Positions 15,908-24,965 of a stretch of 52,508 nt of DNA are shown one piece after another. Source of the stretch: an uncultured Bacilli bacterium (lineage in GTDB: Bacteria > Bacillota_I > Bacilli_A > RFN20 > CAG-826); NCBI GenBank assembly GCA_944363565.1, contig CALVUI010000005.1:1-52508 (forward strand). The letters run 5' to 3'. The notes below the pieces were generated by a model. That model made no database searches, was not told the DNA's origin, and saw only the letters and a list, made by a program, of their open reading frames with translations. Every line of letters begins with the position of its first letter. The stretch's first letter is position 1. Made by a program: the position numbers and the translations under genes.

Positions 15908-18529
15908 ATGGCAGAAGAGAAGAAAACCCCGGCTGAATTAGCCGCTGAGGAAGTCGACGGACTCGTGAAGAAAGGCCTCAAGGCCCTCGACGAGTTCGCG
16001 TCCTACGACCAGGAGAAGATCGACTACATCGTCGCGAAGATGTCGGTCGCCGGTTTGGACCACCACGGCATCTTGGCCCGCAAGGCCATCGAGGAGACCA
16101 AGCGCGGCGTCTTCGAAGACAAGGCGACCAAGAACCTGTTCGCCTGCGAGTATGTCGTCAACAACATGAGGCATACCAAGACGGTCGGCATCATCGATAC
16201 CAACCCCGTGACCGGGATCACCCGGATCGCCGAGCCGGTCGGTGTCATCTGCGGGATCACCCCGGTCACCAACCCGACCTCGACCGTGATCTTCAAGTCC
16301 TTGATCTCCATCAAGACCCGCAACCCCATCGTCTTCGCCTTCCACCCGAAGGCCCAGCAGTGCTCGAAGGCCGCCGCCATCGTCATGCGCGATGCCGCCG
16401 TCGCGGCCGGGGCCCCGAAGGACTGCATCCAGTGGATCGAACATCCTTCGATGGAAGCCACCAGTGCGCTTATGAACCATCCTGGCATTGCCACGATCCT
16501 TGCCACCGGCGGGAACTCGATGGTCAAGGCCGCCTATAGCTGCGGGAAACCGGCCCTCGGCGTCGGGGCCGGCAACGTCCCCTGCTACGTCGACCGCAGT
16601 GCCGATATCGACGAGGCCGTCAATGACATCGTTTTGTCCAAGAGCTTCGACAACGGCATGATCTGCGCTTCCGAATCGGCCATCTTCGTCGATGAGCCGA
16701 TCTACAAGGAAGTGGTCGAAAAGCTCAAGCGTTTCCGCTGCTATTTCGCCACCGCCGAGGAAACCCGGAAGCTCGAAAAGTACATCTTCGGCTTTGCCAA
16801 GGGCGAGCCGGGCTATGAAAACGGCCGCCTCAACGCCGACGTCGCCGGCATGAGCGCCGTCAAGATCGCCGAGAACAGCGGCTTCAAGGTTCCGGAAGGC
16901 ACCTCCATCATCTGTGCCGAGCTCAAGGAAGTGGGACCGAAGGAACCCCTTTCCCGCGAGAAGCTTTCCCCGGTCCTCGGGGTCTACAAGGTCAAGGGCT
17001 TCGACGAGGGCGTTTCGCTTTGCCAAAAGATGCTCGAATTCGGGGGCCTCGGCCACACCGCCGCCATCCATTGCCACGACCAGGAGATGAGCGACCGCTT
17101 CGGCGACATCTGTAAGGCCATCCGCATCGTCTGGAATTCCCCCTCGACCTTCGGCGGCATCGGAAACGTCTATAACTCCTTCCTTCCCTCGTTGACCCTT
17201 GGTTGCGGTTCCTATGGCCGCAACTCGGTGGCCGGCAACATCTCGGCCGTCAACCTTCTGAACATCAAGCAAGTCGGGAAAAGGAGAAATACCATGCAGT
17301 GGTTCAAAGTGCCGCAGAAAATCTACTTCGAAAGGAATTCGATCCAATACCTCCGTTCCTGCAAGGAAGTCGGCAAGGTCTTCATCGTCACCGACCGTTC
17401 GATGGTCGAACTCGGGTTCCTCAACAAAATCATCGATGAACTCAATCAGCGCCGGAACCCGGTGACCTATCAGCTCTTCAGCGAGGTCGAACCCGATCCG
17501 GACATCACCACCGTCAAGCGTGGCGTCGCCCTCATGGACCAGTTCCAGCCCGACACCATCATCGCCCTCGGTGGCGGTTCCCCGATGGACGCGGCCAAGG
17601 GGATGTGGCTCTTCTACGAACATCCGGAAGTCAACTTCGACGACCTCAAGCAGAAGTTCATGGACATCCGTAAGCGGGCCTTCAAGTATCCGGAACTCGG
17701 CCGCAAGTCCAAGCTCATCTGCATCCCGACCACCTCGGGCACCGGCTCGGAAGTCACCCCCTTCGCCGTCATCAGCGACAAGGCCAACGCCAAGAAGTAT
17801 CCGCTTACCGACTACTCCCTGACCCCGACCATCGCCATCGTCGACCCCGAATTCACGACCAACCTCCCGGCCCGGAGCACCGCCGAAACCGGGATGGACG
17901 TCTTGACCCACGCCATCGAGGCCTACACCTCGGTCATGGCCAGCGACTTCACCGACGGGCTCGCCCTCGAGGCCATCAAGTTGGTCTTCGAGTTCCTCCC
18001 GCGGGCCGTCAAGGATGGCAAGCACGACCTCAAGTCGCGCGAGAAGATGCACAATGCCGCCACCATCGCCGGCATGGCCTTCGCCAACGCCTTCCTCGGG
18101 ATCACCCACTCTCTGGCCCACAAGATCGGGGCCGAATTCCACACCGTCCACGGGCGGACCTGCGGCATCCTCTTGCCCCACGTCATCCGTTATAACGGCA
18201 CCGTCCCGACCAAGCTCTCGGTCTGGCCGAAGTACGAAGAGTACTGCGCCGACAAAAAGTTCCAGCATATCGCCAAGACTTTGGGCCTCCCGGCTTCCAC
18301 CCCGGAAGAAGGGACCAAGTCCCTGGCCGATGCCGTCCTCAACCTCGGCAAGGAAATCGGGATCGACATGAACCTCTGCTCGATCATCCCCGACGAGAAG
18401 AAGTTCGAAAGCAAGCTCGAGGAAATCGCCTACCTGGCCTACGAAGACCAGTGCACCCCGGCCAACCCCCGCGAACCCCTCATCACCGAACTCATGGACA
18501 TCATGAGGAAGGCTTACAAGGGCAACTAA
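15908..18529 (+). CDS. adhE: Bifunctional aldehyde/alcohol dehydrogenase AdhE
   Basis: An 873-aa fused enzyme that reduces acetyl-CoA to acetaldehyde and then ethanol, oxidising two NADH. Residues 1 to about 440 are the acetylating aldehyde dehydrogenase with catalytic Cys253 in NGMICASE. A linker leads to the iron-dependent alcohol dehydrogenase (about 465-873) with GGGSPMDAAK, DVLTHAIEAYTS and ITHSLAHKIGAEFHTVHG supplying the Fe ligands. AdhE forms spirosomes in other species. A strong AAGGAGG lies in the rex/adhE junction. It is expected to be derepressed through Rex when NADH accumulates. Confidence 0.96.
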   Translation: MAEEKKTPAELAAEEVDGLVKKGLKALDEFASYDQEKIDYIVAKMSVAGLDHHGILARKAIEETKRGVFEDKATKNLFACEYVVNNMRHTKTVGIIDTNPVTGITRIAEPVGVICGITPVTNPTSTVIFKSLISIKTRNPIVFAFHPKAQQCSKAAAIVMRDAAVAAGAPKDCIQWIEHPSMEATSALMNHPGIATILATGGNSMVKAAYSCGKPALGVGAGNVPCYVDRSADIDEAVNDIVLSKSFDNGMICASESAIFVDEPIYKEVVEKLKRFRCYFATAEETRKLEKYIFGFAKGEPGYENGRLNADVAGMSAVKIAENSGFKVPEGTSIICAELKEVGPKEPLSREKLSPVLGVYKVKGFDEGVSLCQKMLEFGGLGHTAAIHCHDQEMSDRFGDICKAIRIVWNSPSTFGGIGNVYNSFLPSLTLGCGSYGRNSVAGNISAVNLLNIKQVGKRRNTMQWFKVPQKIYFERNSIQYLRSCKEVGKVFIVTDRSMVELGFLNKIIDELNQRRNPVTYQLFSEVEPDPDITTVKRGVALMDQFQPDTIIALGGGSPMDAAKGMWLFYEHPEVNFDDLKQKFMDIRKRAFKYPELGRKSKLICIPTTSGTGSEVTPFAVISDKANAKKYPLTDYSLTPTIAIVDPEFTTNLPARSTAETGMDVLTHAIEAYTSVMASDFTDGLALEAIKLVFEFLPRAVKDGKHDLKSREKMHNAATIAGMAFANAFLGITHSLAHKIGAEFHTVHGRTCGILLPHVIRYNGTVPTKLSVWPKYEEYCADKKFQHIAKTLGLPASTPEEGTKSLADAVLNLGKEIGIDMNLCSIIPDEKKFESKLEEIAYLAYEDQCTPANPREPLITELMDIMRKAYKGN

Positions 18530-18530
18530 C

Positions 18531-18785
18531 ATGGTCTCCGTCGCCATCTGTGTGGGTTCGAGTTGCCACCTCAAGGACAGCTACGACGTCATCTCCGGTT
18601 TCCAAAGGGAAATCGAGAAGCGGAATCTCGCCGATTCCGTCAAGCTCCAAGCCGCGTTTTGCCTAGGCAAATGCGGCTTCGCCGGAGTTTCCATCAAGGT
18701 CGACGACAAGATCATCACCGGGGTGACCACCTCCAACCTCACCGAAGTCTTCGATCGCGAAGTCGTGCCTCTGCTAAACAAGTGA
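18531..18785 (+). CDS. [2Fe-2S] thioredoxin-like ferredoxin
   Basis: An 84-aa protein with the thioredoxin-fold ferredoxin pattern: Cys7-x4-Cys12 (CVGSSC) and Cys44-x3-Cys48 (CLGKC), the ligands of a [2Fe-2S] cluster as in NuoE/HydA-partner subunits. It begins one base after the adhE stop and precedes the sensory hydrogenase by seven nt. It probably passes electrons to or from that protein. Sequence alone does not show its redox partner. Confidence 0.8.
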   Translation: MVSVAICVGSSCHLKDSYDVISGFQREIEKRNLADSVKLQAAFCLGKCGFAGVSIKVDDKIITGVTTSNLTEVFDREVVPLLNK

Positions 18786-18792
18786 GTCAACC

Positions 18793-20475
18793 ATGGCCTT
18801 CCCTTTAGTCAGCGATACCCATGACTGCCGCAGCTGCTACAAGTGCATCCGCGTCTGTCCGACGAAGTCGATCTCCTTCCAGGAAGGAAGGGCCCGCATC
18901 GTCCCCGACGGCTGCATTCTCTGCGGCGCCTGCTACCTTGCTTGCCCCCAAGAGGCCAAGAAGGTCCGCGATGACAAGGCCAAGGCCCTCTCGCTTATCC
19001 AAGAGGGCAATGCCTATTGCTCCCTTGCCCCCTCTTATCTCAGCGCCTTCCCGGGGACCGGTTATCCGGCCCTCCGGGAGGCTTTGCTGTCTATCGGCTT
19101 CAAGGACGTCGAAGAGACGGCCGTCGGAGCCACCATCGTCAAACGCCTCTACGACAAGGAAACGGAGAAGGGGGAGAGGGACGTCATCATCTCGACCTGC
19201 TGCCACTCGATCTGCCTGCTGGTCGAAAAGCATTATCCCGAATTGCTGGATTGCCTCGCCCCCTACCTTTCCCCGATGCTGGCCCACGCCAAGGACCTCA
19301 AGGAAAGGCATAAGGAGGCCAAGGTCATCTTCGTCGGGCCCTGCATCTCCAAGAAGGACGAGGCCGATACCTACGGCATCGTCGACTGCGTCTTGACCTT
19401 CGAGGAACTGAAGGACATCTTCGCAGAGCGGAATATCCACCCGACCCCGAAGATGGAAGAAATAGTCCCCGAGGAATCGAAGGCCCGCCTTTTTCCCACC
19501 GACGGTGGGATTTTGGGCACGATGGAGAAATCCTCGCAGAATTACGTTTATTTCCCCGTTTCCGGGACCGAGGAGGCCATCGCCGCCCTCGAATCGATCA
19601 AGCGCGGGGAGATCCACAAGACCTTCATCGAACTGAGCGCCTGCCGCGGTTCCTGCATCAACGGGCCGGCCCTCGGCGACAACAGCGCCTCCTTCAGGGC
19701 CTTCCTCGATACCGTCCGTTCGGCTGGCAAGAAAGACTTCGAAGCCAAGGTCTACAAAGGCGAGGAAATCGCCAAGAAATTCACCCCCAACCGGGTTTTC
19801 GAAGCCATCCCGAGCGACGAGGAAATCGCAGAAGTCCTAAGGAAAATCGGCAAGACCAAGAAGAGTGACGAGCTCAACTGCGGCTCCTGCGGCTATTCGA
19901 CCTGCCGCGAGAAGGCCATGGCCGTCATCCGGGGCAAGGCCTCGCTGGAGATGTGCCTGCCCTATCTCATGGAAAAGGCCAGGAGTTTTTCCAACAACAT
20001 CGTGAAATCCTCGCAAAACGGCATCATCGTCTGCAATGAGGACTTTTCGATCCAGCTCATCAACCCGGCCATGGGGAAGATTTTGGGCTTAAGGGATCCT
20101 TCCACCCTCATCGGGTCTAGCGTCAGCACCATCCTCCCGCCGGAGAGCTATGCCATCGCCTTGGGTGGTACCCCCTTGGTCAATAAACCCGAGTATCTGG
20201 CCGACTACGGGAAGTATCTCGAAACCACCATTACCTACGATCCCCAATACCACATCCTGATCGGGGTCTACCGTGACGTCACGGAAGCCAGGGAACGCCG
20301 GCTCAGCGAAGAACGCAAGGCCGCCGAAACCGTCGACATCGCCGACCAGGTGGTGGCGAAAAACATGAAAGCGGTCCAGGAAATCGCCCTATTGCTAGGG
20401 GAATCAGCGGCCGAAACCAAGGTCGCCCTCAACCGGCTCAAGGACGCCCTCAAGAAGGACGCAAGCGATGAATGA
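18793..20475 (+). CDS. Sensory-type [FeFe] hydrogenase with Fe-S and PAS domains
   Basis: 560 aa. It has two [4Fe-4S] ferredoxin motifs (Cys12/15/18/22 and 41/44/47/51), a small H-cluster domain with L1 Cys136-Cys137 (STCCHS instead of TSCCP), L2 PC184xxKK, and L3 C284RGSC288 (instead of CMACxGGC). An extra Fe-S domain follows (Cys363/366/371/388), then a PAS domain (about 398-490) and a short coiled tail. This order matches group C, putatively H2-sensing, hydrogenases, which are typically encoded next to phosphatases or kinases. All H-cluster ligands are kept, while surrounding residues differ from catalytic enzymes. Its end overlaps the PP2C gene by 8 nt. HydEFG maturases are not in the window. 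Confidence 0.85.
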   Translation: MAFPLVSDTHDCRSCYKCIRVCPTKSISFQEGRARIVPDGCILCGACYLACPQEAKKVRDDKAKALSLIQEGNAYCSLAPSYLSAFPGTGYPALREALLSIGFKDVEETAVGATIVKRLYDKETEKGERDVIISTCCHSICLLVEKHYPELLDCLAPYLSPMLAHAKDLKERHKEAKVIFVGPCISKKDEADTYGIVDCVLTFEELKDIFAERNIHPTPKMEEIVPEESKARLFPTDGGILGTMEKSSQNYVYFPVSGTEEAIAALESIKRGEIHKTFIELSACRGSCINGPALGDNSASFRAFLDTVRSAGKKDFEAKVYKGEEIAKKFTPNRVFEAIPSDEEIAEVLRKIGKTKKSDELNCGSCGYSTCREKAMAVIRGKASLEMCLPYLMEKARSFSNNIVKSSQNGIIVCNEDFSIQLINPAMGKILGLRDPSTLIGSSVSTILPPESYAIALGGTPLVNKPEYLADYGKYLETTITYDPQYHILIGVYRDVTEARERRLSEERKAAETVDIADQVVAKNMKAVQEIALLLGESAAETKVALNRLKDALKKDASDE

Positions 20476-21646
20476 AGGCTACGTCTTCGAATCGGGCTAT
20501 CTGAGCCTCAACAAGAAAGGCGAGGAGCTCTGCGGGGACCATATCCAATATCTCGACGCCGTCGATGGGACCAAGGCCCTTGTTCTGGCCGATGGCCTCG
20601 GCTCCGGGGTCAAGGCCTCGATCCTTTCGACTTTGGCCTCCACCATCCTCTGCACGATGATGGAGTCGGGTCTCTCGATCGAGCAGGCCGTCTCGTCTCT
20701 CGCGGCCTCCCTCCCGGTGGCCCGCGACCGCGGGAACATCGCCTATTCGACCTTCACCGTCATCCTGGTCAAGGACGGGGAGCGGGTCCTGATCTACAAC
20801 TACGATAACCCCCTTCCCATCTATCTAAGAAACGGCAAGGAACTCCACCTCAGCTACTCCGAGGAGAAGATCGAGGGGAAACCCATCATGAAGGCCGAGA
20901 CCGACATCCGCCTCGGGGACTGCATCTTGGCCTTAAGCGACGGTTGCATCTACGCCGGGGTCGGGGAGACCCTGAACTTCGGCTGGACCCGGAAGGAAAT
21001 CGTCAATTACCTCGAGGGTTTGTATGATCCTTCCTTCTCCGCCAAGAACATCGCCACCTTGGTCGTGAGCCGCTGCAAGGACCTCTATAACGGCCACCCG
21101 GGTGACGATACCTCGGCGGCCTGTCTGAGGCTCCGTAGTCGGAGCCAATGCAACGTCGTGATCGGACCGCCCACCAACAAGGAAGACGACGCCAAGATGC
21201 TCAATCTCTTCTTCGCCAAGCGGGGACGGCACATCTCCTGCGGGGGCACGACCGCCAAGATCGTCTCCAATTTCCTCGGGAGTCCGGTCATCCCCTCCCT
21301 CACCTACGAGGATCGGGAGATCCCGCCCACCAGCGAGATCAAGGGGATGGACCTCGTGACCGAAGGGGTCATTACCCTGAACCGGGTCCTGAGCCTGGCC
21401 GACGACTACCTCGGGTCCAACGAGAAATACTTTGACTGGGCCTACCGCCAGGACGGGGCCAGCCGCATTGCCAAGATGCTCTTCGAAGAAGCGACCGACA
21501 TCGACTTCTTCGTCGGGTGCGCCGTCAACGCCGCCCACCAGGACCCCCGTTACAACATCGGAATCAACATGAAGATGCAGATCGTCGAGCGTTTGGGAGA
21601 GAAACTAAAAGCAATGGGAAAACGCGTGAAAATCGCATATTTCTGA
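20468..21646 (+). CDS. SpoIIE/PP2C-type serine phosphatase of the hydrogenase operon
   Basis: 392 aa. Residues 1 to about 222 are a PP2C/SpoIIE domain with metal aspartates in VLADGLGSGVKAS, LALSDGCIYAG and GHPGDDTSAACL. The last 165 or so residues (VVIGPPTNKEDDAKML to the end) form a separate domain that I do not recognise, with a GGTTAKIVSNFLG segment. Translational overlap with the PAS-hydrogenase gene suggests that the hydrogenase senses H2 or redox state and controls dephosphorylation of a target protein. The target is not visible here. Confidence 0.82.
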   Translation: MNEGYVFESGYLSLNKKGEELCGDHIQYLDAVDGTKALVLADGLGSGVKASILSTLASTILCTMMESGLSIEQAVSSLAASLPVARDRGNIAYSTFTVILVKDGERVLIYNYDNPLPIYLRNGKELHLSYSEEKIEGKPIMKAETDIRLGDCILALSDGCIYAGVGETLNFGWTRKEIVNYLEGLYDPSFSAKNIATLVVSRCKDLYNGHPGDDTSAACLRLRSRSQCNVVIGPPTNKEDDAKMLNLFFAKRGRHISCGGTTAKIVSNFLGSPVIPSLTYEDREIPPTSEIKGMDLVTEGVITLNRVLSLADDYLGSNEKYFDWAYRQDGASRIAKMLFEEATDIDFFVGCAVNAAHQDPRYNIGINMKMQIVERLGEKLKAMGKRVKIAYF

Positions 21647-21652
21647 TAAAAT
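21644..21652 (+). promoter_or_regulatory. Extended -10 before the second hydrogenase gene
   Basis: TGA-TAAAAT, the TGA being the phosphatase stop codon, forms an extended -10. The start lies 27 nt on, with AAGGAG ahead of it. This may allow expression of the downstream hydrogenase independent of rex. Confidence 0.4.
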
Positions 21653-21679
21653 CTACCACCGTGATATAAGGAGAAAGAA

Positions 21680-23137
21680 ATGGCAGGCATATTGAAGTTC
21701 GATACCAAAGTTCAGGAACTGAAGTACAAGGTCTTGAAGGAAGTGGCCAAGTCTTACATGGCCGGGACCTTGGAGCAAGACATCCCCGACATCCCCAAGC
21801 GCATCGCCCCGGGGCCCAAACCGACGATGCGGTGCTGCGTCTACAAGGAAAGGGCCATCGCCGGGGAGCGGGTCAAGCTGGCCATGGGCGGGGATCCCAA
21901 CAATCCCAACATGCTCGAAATCATCGACGCCGCCTGCGACCAGTGCCCGATCGGCGGGATGGAAGTGACCGACGCCTGCAGGGGGTGTCTGGCCCACCGC
22001 TGCGCCCAGGCCTGCCCCAAGAAGTGCATCAGTTTCAAGGACGGCGACCTCCACGCCCATATCGATAAGAGCGCCTGCATCCAGTGCGGGATGTGCTCCA
22101 GGGCCTGCCCCTACGGGGCCATCATCAAGCGGGTTCGGCCTTGCGAAGCCTCCTGCAAGATCAAGGCCATCCACGCCCGCAAGGAAGACAACATCGCCGA
22201 GATCGACGAGGAGAAGTGCACCCGCTGCGGGGCCTGCTCCTACGCCTGCCCCTTCGGCGCCATCGTCGACAAGTCCTATATTTTGAAGGCCCTAGAGTTC
22301 CTGAAGGAAGCCGAAAAGGGCGGACCCAAGGTCTACATGATCATTGCCCCTTCGATTTCCTCCCAGTTCCACTATGCGCGTCTGGGCCAGGTCGTGACCG
22401 GGATCAAGGAACTCGGCTTCCACGAAGTGGTGGAAGCGGCCCTCGGGGCCGACATGACGGCCTATAGCGAAGCCAAGGAACTCTCCGAGAAGGGAGTCCT
22501 CACTTCCTCCTGCTGCCCGGCCTTCGTCCGTTACATCGAAACCTCCTTCCCCGAACTGAAGGACAAGATTTCCCATAACCTTTCCCCGATGGCCCGGATC
22601 GCCCAATACCTCAAGAGCATCGATCCGGAAGGGAAGACCGTCTTCTGCGGCCCCTGCATCGCCAAGAAGATGGAGCAGTTCGAACCCAACAAGAACGCCC
22701 CCTATGTCGACTGCGTCATCACCTTCGAGGAACTCCAGGCCTTGATCGACGCCAAGGGCATCGACCTCACCACCCTCGAGGACAAGCCCCTCGATAACGC
22801 CTCCTACTTCGGTCGTATCTTCGCCCGTAGCGGCGGCCTCCGTGACGCCGTGGCCGAAGCGCTCAAGGAGCGGGGCCTCGACAAGGACTTCGACTACAAG
22901 CCGATTTCGGTCAGCGGCTTAGACGGCTGCCGGACCGCCCTCAACCAGCTCAAGGCCGGGACCCTGCCTGGTAACTTCATCGAAGGGATGGCTTGCACCG
23001 GCGGCTGCATCGGCGGCCCCTGCTGCTTGACCCACGAGGTCAGGGATGCCGCCAGCGTCGACAAGTACGGCCACGAATCGAAGGAAACGACGATTGAGGG
23101 GGCGATTCGCTCGGTCATGATGCCGGAGAAGCTATGA
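21680..23137 (+). CDS. [FeFe] hydrogenase (group B-like)
   Basis: A 485-aa enzyme expected to interconvert H+ and H2 with ferredoxin. The N-terminal part is Cys-rich: CDQCP, a CRGCLAHRC...C motif and two [4Fe-4S] ferredoxin motifs around 133-143 and 180-190. The H-cluster domain has canonical motifs: L1 TSSCCPA with Cys278-Cys279, L2 FCGPC326IAKK and L3 MAC439TGGC443IGGP. Domain order and length fit group B monomeric hydrogenases of anaerobic Bacillota. It is preceded by AAGGAG and overlaps the DUF362 gene by ATGA. It is a hydrogen-evolving electron sink complementing AdhE. Confidence 0.9.
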   Translation: MAGILKFDTKVQELKYKVLKEVAKSYMAGTLEQDIPDIPKRIAPGPKPTMRCCVYKERAIAGERVKLAMGGDPNNPNMLEIIDAACDQCPIGGMEVTDACRGCLAHRCAQACPKKCISFKDGDLHAHIDKSACIQCGMCSRACPYGAIIKRVRPCEASCKIKAIHARKEDNIAEIDEEKCTRCGACSYACPFGAIVDKSYILKALEFLKEAEKGGPKVYMIIAPSISSQFHYARLGQVVTGIKELGFHEVVEAALGADMTAYSEAKELSEKGVLTSSCCPAFVRYIETSFPELKDKISHNLSPMARIAQYLKSIDPEGKTVFCGPCIAKKMEQFEPNKNAPYVDCVITFEELQALIDAKGIDLTTLEDKPLDNASYFGRIFARSGGLRDAVAEALKERGLDKDFDYKPISVSGLDGCRTALNQLKAGTLPGNFIEGMACTGGCIGGPCCLTHEVRDAASVDKYGHESKETTIEGAIRSVMMPEKL

Positions 23138-24252
23138 GCAAGGTCTATTTCACCGATTTCCGCACCAAGGTCGGGATCTCGATCCCCGAAAAGCTCAAAC
23201 GCCTGATGAAGGAGGCGGGTTTCGAAACCCTCCCCCTCGACCACAAGTACGTGGTCATCAAGATGCACTTCGGGGAGTTCGGTAACCTCACCTACCTCCG
23301 TCCCCAATATCCCAGGGCCGTCGGCGAGTACGTAAAAAAGCTCGGCGGTTTCCCTTTCTTAAGCGACTGCAACACCCTTTATCCGGGCTTTCGGAAGAAC
23401 GCCCTCGATCATTTGCAGTGCGCCGCCATGGACGGCTTCACCCGCGATTCGACCGGGATGGAAATCCTCATCGGCGACGGTCTCAAGGGGACCGACGAGG
23501 TCGACGTGCCGGTCGAAGGGGCCAAGTATTGCCCGGTCGCCCACATCGGGCGCGCCATCATGGACGCCGACGTCTACATCTCCCTCGCCCACTTCAAGGG
23601 CCACGAGGAAGCCGGCTTCGGCGGGGCCCTCAAGAACACGGGGATGGGCTGCGGTTCCAGAGCCGGGAAGATGGACCAGCATAGTTCCGGCAAACCCCGG
23701 GTCGATCTCGATAAATGCCGGGGCTGCCATATGTGCGCCAAAGAATGCGGTAGCGACGCCATCACCTATCCCGACGATGGCAAGGCCCACATCGACCTCG
23801 AGGCCTGCAAGGGCTGCGGCCGTTGCATCGGGGCCTGCCCGTTCGATGCCATTTCACCACTAAGTTACTTGGCCAACGAAATCCTCGGTTGCAAGATCGC
23901 CGAGTATAGCAAGGCGGTTGTCTCCGGCCGCCCCTGCTTCTACATCAACATCATCAACAACGTTTCCCCCAACTGCGACTGCCACGCCGAAAACGACGCC
24001 GCCATCATCCCCGATGTCGGAATGGCCGCTTCCTTCGATCCTGTCGCCCTCGACCAGGCCTGCCTTGATCTTTGCAACGCGGCGGAGTCCTTCCGCAACT
24101 CCCAGGTCGGGGACCGCTACGCCAAAGGAGCTGAACACACCGGTAACCTCTTCAAGGACAACAATCCCGAGGTCGATGACGATTCGGCTCTTAGGCACGG
24201 CGAGGAGATCGGCCTAGGCTCCCGGAAGTACGAACTGATCAGGATCAAATGA
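23134..24252 (+). CDS. DUF362 protein with two [4Fe-4S] clusters
   Basis: 372 aa. The DUF362 domain (about 1-185) has HFGEFGNLTYLRP and SLAHFKGHEEAGFGGALKNTGMGC. It is followed by two ferredoxin motifs, CRGCHMCAKEC (about 196-206) and CKGCGRCIGAC (about 226-236), and a C-terminal part with CDCHAEND. Such proteins accompany ferredoxin-dependent systems but lack a defined reaction. The ATGA overlap with the hydrogenase gene suggests an electron-carrier or cluster-handling role in hydrogen metabolism. Confidence 0.82.
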   Translation: MSKVYFTDFRTKVGISIPEKLKRLMKEAGFETLPLDHKYVVIKMHFGEFGNLTYLRPQYPRAVGEYVKKLGGFPFLSDCNTLYPGFRKNALDHLQCAAMDGFTRDSTGMEILIGDGLKGTDEVDVPVEGAKYCPVAHIGRAIMDADVYISLAHFKGHEEAGFGGALKNTGMGCGSRAGKMDQHSSGKPRVDLDKCRGCHMCAKECGSDAITYPDDGKAHIDLEACKGCGRCIGACPFDAISPLSYLANEILGCKIAEYSKAVVSGRPCFYINIINNVSPNCDCHAENDAAIIPDVGMAASFDPVALDQACLDLCNAAESFRNSQVGDRYAKGAEHTGNLFKDNNPEVDDDSALRHGEEIGLGSRKYELIRIK

Positions 24253-24965
24253 GGATCGCCCGTTACCATGATTTCGATCCCCTCTTCTTTAGGGGGATCG
24301 CCCATCGGGGACTCCATGACTCGTTAATCAGCGAGAATTCCCTCGAGGCTTTTAGCAAGGCCATCGAGGAAGGCTATTGCTTTGAATGTGACGTCCATCT
24401 CAGCCGGGATGGGCGTCTTTTCGTCTTCCATGATCATGATCTAGCCCGGATGACGGGGGAGAAGGGTCTTATCGAAGACCTCGATAGCGAGGCCCTCTCC
24501 AAGCTCCGTCTTACCCACGGGGAGAAGATCCCGACCTTCGAGGAACTCTTGGAACTCAACAAAGACTACAAGGTCCCGATGGTGGTGGAGATCAAGGCCA
24601 CCTCCAAGAACTACCGGCAGGTGGCAAGGGCCCTTAAGAAGGCCCTTAGTGAACACCAGGTCCCTTATAAGAAGGTCGTGGTCATCTCCTTCGACCCGAG
24701 AGCCCTCCTTTTCTTCGGCTCGAAGGGTTATGTCCGGCAGCTTCTGGTCGAGAAGCACCACGTCCAGTTCCTGAAGCTGGTTCCTTTATTCGGTTCTTTG
24801 GATATCGAGAAGTGCCTTTTAAATCAAAAATCGGTGCAGAAGTTCCGTAAAAGAGGCGGAATCGTCAATTCCTGGACCTATGAATCGCTTGAAGAGGTGA
24901 ACGAAAACAGGGCGCTCAGCGACGCCTTTACCTTCCAGCATTTCGATATCCGCGCCCTCCTATAG
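24249..24965 (+). CDS. Glycerophosphodiester phosphodiesterase
   Basis: A 238-aa TIM-barrel GDPD enzyme that hydrolyses glycerophosphodiesters to glycerol 3-phosphate and an alcohol. The signature HRGLHDSLISENSLEAF holds the catalytic His and the Glu-Asn pair, ECDVHLSRDG binds the metal, and FHDHDLARMTG carries the second His. No signal peptide is seen, so it is cytoplasmic. It overlaps the DUF362 stop (ATGA) but is functionally unrelated and probably shares only the transcript. Confidence 0.9.
   Translation: MRIARYHDFDPLFFRGIAHRGLHDSLISENSLEAFSKAIEEGYCFECDVHLSRDGRLFVFHDHDLARMTGEKGLIEDLDSEALSKLRLTHGEKIPTFEELLELNKDYKVPMVVEIKATSKNYRQVARALKKALSEHQVPYKKVVVISFDPRALLFFGSKGYVRQLLVEKHHVQFLKLVPLFGSLDIEKCLLNQKSVQKFRKRGGIVNSWTYESLEEVNENRALSDAFTFQHFDIRALL

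Noticed and set aside
15938-18574. Open frame of 878 codons on the minus strand
   Set aside because: Exact antisense shadow of adhE in GC-rich DNA. Its translation is low in family-like motifs, whereas adhE motifs are complete.
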